Shown: piece by piece, positions 59,548 through 64,000 of the stretch
Layout of the letters: every line of letters starts with the position of its first letter
Numbering within the stretch: position 1 is the first letter of the stretch
Assembly: GCA_033439265.1 (NCBI GenBank)
Contig: JAVTVX010000004.1
Span: forward strand, 24,313,201 to 24,377,200
Direction of reading: 5' to 3'
DNA from: Dillenia suffruticosa
Lineage: Eukaryota > Streptophyta > Magnoliopsida > Dilleniales > Dilleniaceae
Length of the DNA: 64,000 nucleotides
Translations under genes and position numbers: made by a program
The notes under the pieces: model-generated
The model's database searches: none
What the model was told of the DNA's origin: nothing
The model's input: the letters and a program-made list of their open reading frames with translations, nothing else

Positions 59548-62500
59548 TCAAGGGAAAAACGTCTCTCCATTAGTAACCCATTCGATGAAGCTATCGGAAA
59601 ATTCATCAAGGATGTCATAGTTCTGCAGGTAAGTGTAAGCCGATGGTGTTCCAGCCTGCTCTCTTCCCTAAAGAAGATTAGCATAATCATGAACCAGTTA
59701 TAGCAAAACAAGAAGCAAAGCCCATTAAATGTGTGACCTTCAAATTGATTCAAACAGCAAAAGATATAGTCATCGTATGCATGGATTGTAATGGCAGTCA
59801 CAACATTCTTAATAGAAACAGATAATTGCATGTACTTGGAGCCTAAGACAAGTGGTTTCATGGTAACATGACTAGCTATGTGGGATTATCACGCCCTCAT
59901 GAATCCAGGTACAATAACACCAAACTGGGCTTTAATCCCAAGTTTGAGTACGTTCGTTCAAGAGACTAATATAAGATAGAGGAAAAAAAGGTATGAAAGT
60001 TAAAATAGAGAAAATAAAACTAAAATAATAATAATAATAAAAAAAAAGAAAAAAGAAATAAAGATAAACTATCCATAAAAACTTAAAATAATAATAATAA
60101 TAATAATTCGACTTGTTTGGATTCTCTTACACCAGTCATTCCTATCTAAAGTCATCTCCTCTACTAAACCTTCACACTCATATCTTTACAGATAACTTGC
60201 ATTCAAAATTCTAACAGTCTACACTTACCTTTCACTAAATCTCCTAGCTACCTGGAATAACAATGCAAGAGTGTTGACATATTTTGATTCGTGTTTGTAT
60301 TATCAGCTGAAATTTCTCCAAGCAAAAACAAAACAATATCCAAGTTGAGTTTGCTAAATATGTAACTTATCAAAGTTATAAGTGGGAAAACAACAATCTC
60401 TATGGGTCCTGATTTTGCACTGATAGGTAATCACATACTTGGACAAATCACAGTTTGCATAATATTCAGGCTTACAACAATCCATATTTGGATCCGGAAT
60501 GAGATAGTATTTAGCAAATGGCTAAAGAAGACACAAATGAGATTCTGCATACGGCTTTCTTTATGCAATTGTATCGAAGTAGAGAAATCAATTATGACCG
60601 CACCAAGTGGTTAAAGTCCATGCTACATTGTGTAGTGTGCACCAAAGCACTAAGCACAAAAAAATTACTAACCTTTGAACTGGAGCCACTCTCAGATCTG
60701 GTCATATCTGCAGCTAATCCATTTAGAACATTTTCAGATGAGAGACCAGATGCAGGAGAATTTATAAGAGAAGACCTGTAGCCACGCAAGGCACTTCCAT
60801 CATTTCTTGGCAGAAAAAATATAAATTTCTCAAACCTTGTGGCTATAAATTTAAAATAAGAACATGCAACTTGGTATTGGGTATGAATAGCTCCCCAATG
60901 TTGTTATATCACTTCATAAGTCTGGAAGGAGTTACAAGAAACAAAACAAACCATGAATCAGGAACCACTATTGAAATCTGGTTCATGGTATTTCCAAGCC
61001 TGTATAGATAACTGTTGGCATGGTTCGTTACATAAAGGGATACCCAATTATTTTGCATCATGTTCTAAACCCATGATTGATCCCCAGATACATATTTACC
61101 AAGAATTGTCTCAAATAAATCTAGCATCTCCAATACTCAACTAAGAACAGTTTGCTAACACATTGCATACAACCTTACACATCCCAAGTCCTAATCCTCT
61201 TCGATGTTTACACTCAGCATATCATGCAAAACATATTGAAGTTAAATTATAACATTGCCTGTGTCCAGCTAATTTGGACTTGTGCACATCAGTGAAGAGC
61301 CACAAACTCCTGGTTAGGTTCGGGGCGGAAATTTGGAAATGCTGTCTCCAGTTAGATATTCATGTCATGAATATAATGACATGCTTTTCAAGAATCAATT
61401 ATACATAACTAGGAATTACCTTTCATATGTTTCTTCTTCACACGAATTTCCAGAAGATGATAGCCTTTCAAAATCCAGAAAATTCGAGTAGTTAAAAGAA
61501 TCCCCAGCTCTGATCAAACAAATTTGATCACTGTCAAAACATTGATCCTCTAGCAAATCAGTGAAAATCTGCTTCTTTGCCATTGGGGGAGTAGACCTAT
61601 GCCAAAGAGTAAGTGAAATAGATTTTATCATTTGGGATCATGGTAGACTTGAGCTTGAACAGATAAACTTTTTGACCAAAAAATCCAATACTTTTAAGGA
61701 CAACAATGGCAAAAAAAAATATAGCAAGGCAGGGTTATAAGCAAGCACACGAAAAAGGATAAGTGTGGTAGGGCCTCAGGTACAACTACTTCCAAAGTTT
61801 GCAATTACATTACAAATTCAATTCCATCACAGAATCTCATGCACCACAAGCAATACTGCAATTAAACAACTGCTTCTATCTGAAACAGAATAGAAGGACC
61901 TTACTAAACTAACCAGCAATACTGGAGAAGCAACTAGATTGATCCCTAACGGTCAGAGGATTAGAAGATTGTCCTAGTGACAGAACTAATAGGGTTCCAG
62001 CCAACTGATGGGGTTCCAGCTCAACAAGAAGCTATCTAAGACTCTACAAGCAAACTCAAATTAGCCACTAAATAATTGTGAGATTGGCATACCTGGAGTA
62101 AGAGATCTCATTGTCACAAGATGAGATTTCTGGTGAAGACTCTGATAGGCCCTTTTTACCTCCTTGTGGCTTTTCTGGCAAAGGTTGATTATAGACTTTC
62201 TGCTGAGTAACACCAGTGGCTGATTCCAGTGTCTTGCTTTCACAAAGAATGTTACCATCAGATAATGATCTTTTAAAAAATGACCTGGGCAACAGAAAAA
62301 GGGTCTTGTAAAACTCTGCAGATAGCACTTGTGCTTCTGAATCAAGGCAAACTATGTTAGATTATATGGTTTTAACTTGATCAGCATACGACCACAGCAG
62401 AAAAAGATTGAAGCTTTAGGTTCCAAAATCTAACAGATGAACTGGAAATGAAACTTAAGTAATTCAACAACCAGAAAATTTATAATAGTAAGCTGAAAAG

Positions 62501-64000
62501 AGTTTTGAAAAACTTGGGAGATCTGGAATTGCAAGAGGGGTTTTAATATGCAGTTATAACTCTTGTAGGATTTGCAAGCTGTCATCTCATTGATGGCCTC
62601 AACTAAGAAGCAAATTACAACACCATGTTTAGGGACCTACAAAAGTTGTCCACTGTAAAAAATGAATGAATTATACCTATAATCTTCATCTACAAGGTTA
62701 GGACTTCGTCTCCCAACATTGTAATGCTGATCTGAGTCCAGTTCCCAAAGTGCTGGTTTACCCCGTTGGGGCTGGAAGTGCCCCAAGAACCTGGTCAAAT
62801 AATCAGCCGAAGGCAGAGAAATTAATTCTACAAGGATATATCACAACGCAAAGCTGCTATGGCCAAGAGAAATTTGCAAGGGTTTGAGATTTCTACAACA
62901 ATGTATTCTACAAGAAAGTAAGGCTTAGTAGACATACACATTGATCGCATCTTGTTTCTCAGCATCCATATAGGCATTACTATAGTATCGTTGAATAGTT
63001 CTGAAGAACTCTTGAGACTGAGTGGCAGCCTTCCATTGCCCTCTTCTCTCGGAGAATATCTGTTATTCACACCACAAAAGTCAAGAAGAAGTAAGAATTT
63101 ATTGGTTTTCCACTAAAGAATCTCTGTAGAATCTACATTGAGAAGCAAAACCCAAAATTCTAGAAATTTAGCATCTCCATGCAAACAGCACAGAGTGGAG
63201 AAAGATAATGGTCTAGGTAAATGGTGGGTGCCCCAGACAATCAGCAGCTCTAATCAAATAGCCAAAAAAGTGACAGGCAATATACAATTTTGAGACTTTA
63301 AAATCTATTATTTTGAAAATTTTAGCTTTCATTTATGATTCTAATCTTTTTGCTTCTACATGCTCTGGTGTATTCCTAAGGTTATAAGGCTATTGACAGG
63401 CCAGCACTCTACATGGAAAAAAAAAACACTGTGGATTGTCATTTCTTCCTTCTGTCAACCATCATCAGACATGTTAATCATGCTGACCAACTAAAAAGAA
63501 ATTCTTTAACAAACTAAAATCATTTGCTTATTATACTTGGACCTTCAGGTCTCAGAATGATTGCCATCCTAAGTCCAAATGGTTGACCAGTGAGTCTGTA
63601 AAATATCAGTCACAACCTCATTCAAGGGGAAACTAATCTAGCTGAGACAATATCTCAATGGAGATGCCCAGCTGAAAGAATAAAATTAATGAATTTTCAT
63701 AAGCAAACAAGACAAGCAGACACATTACATCAAGCTAAGGATAGAAATGTTCCTAAATGCCATAACACAAAAGTTACCTTATTGTGAGCGGCAGATCCAC
63801 CATATTGCAATGCAAGTGTGTCACCCATTCTCTCATAAATTCCCATTAGATCATCAGCTAAGGGGGCTTCAAGATCAATCTTTGGCTCATCTAGGTATCC
63901 TAGAGCATGCAACTGATGTCCAAGGGCAACCAAACCATATGCAAATTGTGCAACATTAGTGCGATCCAAACAGTCAATGCAATTGGTCCTCAGCACCCCT
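59548..64000 (-). CDS. SAC-domain phosphoinositide phosphatase, 3' part (SAC2-5 / Fig4-like)
   Basis: Seven 3' exons are visible (>64000-63778, 63059-62938, 62790-62677, 62284-62093, 61596-61420, 60775-60673, 59667-59548), joining in phase to the last about 349 residues. The first visible exon carries the SAC catalytic motif RTNCIDCLDRTN (RxNCxDCLDRTN with its nucleophilic Cys), then VAQFAYGLVALGHQL and LALQYGGSAAHNK. Next come FSERRGQWKAATQSQEFFRT, QRYYSNAYMDAEKQDAIN and FLGHFQPQRGKPALWELDSD, then a long Ser/Asp/Glu-rich plant-specific tail. It ends AGTPSAYTYLQNYDILDEFS, SFIEWVTNGETFFP. The order matches Arabidopsis SAC2-SAC5. By family, it removes the 5-phosphate of PtdIns(3,5)P2 on vacuolar/endosomal membranes. 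The 5' part, with most of the SAC domain, lies outside the window. The last intron contains a dispersed repeat. Confidence 0.95.
60000..60250 (+). repeat. Dispersed repeat in last SAC intron, related to 41.9 kb
   Basis: ATCTTTACAGATAACTTGCA (60182) and TTTCACTAAATCTCCTAGCT (about 60231) align by eye with GTTTACAGATAATTTACATC and TTTTACTAGATCTCCTATAT near 41.92-41.98 kb. Preceded by an A-rich (AAT)n zone, as in the other family members. Confidence 0.5.

Overview
The window is a piece of a plant nuclear chromosome, most likely from a eudicot. It has intron-bearing genes with GT-AG splice sites, AT-rich intergenic DNA full of (CT/GA)n, (AT)n and (AAT)n microsatellites, telo-box and TATA promoters, a nuclear tRNA gene, and Copia, Gypsy, LINE-like and SINE-like remnants. 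Protein families include plant-specific ones: SAUR, DRM1/auxin-repressed, plastid acyl carrier protein, a trihelix factor and a class III small heat-shock protein. I cannot name the species.

Layout. 1-10.7 kb holds no intact gene. It contains a decayed Ty3/gypsy element (about 1.9-4.6 kb), an orphan exon-like segment and leader-like sequence near 7.0-7.7 kb, and microsatellites. 10.7-11.8 kb (-) is a single-exon ASIL-type trihelix transcription factor. 13.6-17.4 kb (-) is a seven-exon mitochondrial [2Fe-2S] ferredoxin, followed at 17.9-18.0 kb (-) by tRNA-Ala(TGC). 19.6-20.6 kb (+) is a four-exon plastid acyl carrier protein with a SINE-like insertion in intron 3. 21.4-22.2 kb (-) is a three-exon DRM1/auxin-repressed protein. 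26.1-28.5 kb (-) is a six-exon J-domain co-chaperone. 31.4-38.7 kb (-) is a seven-exon CIA30-like (complex I assembly factor) copy that has lost several splice sites and carries a 4.66-kb Copia retrotransposon (33,653-38,309) in its second intron. 40.1 kb (+) and 46.6-47.0 kb (-) hold two unrelated SAUR genes. 49.7-50.2 kb (+) is a frameshifted class III sHSP. 52.0-54.7 kb (+) is the five-exon gene for 40S ribosomal protein SA. 59.5-64.0 kb (-) is the 3' half of a SAC-domain phosphoinositide phosphatase, cut by the window edge.

The genes are independent transcription units and form no cluster or pathway. I rebuilt the exon structures by hand from splice sites, reading-frame phase and family similarity. 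For every gene called CDS the exon lengths sum to an open frame. I found no evidence of a new biological system. The most informative locus is the CIA30-like copy, where splice-site decay and a nested retrotransposon sit together.
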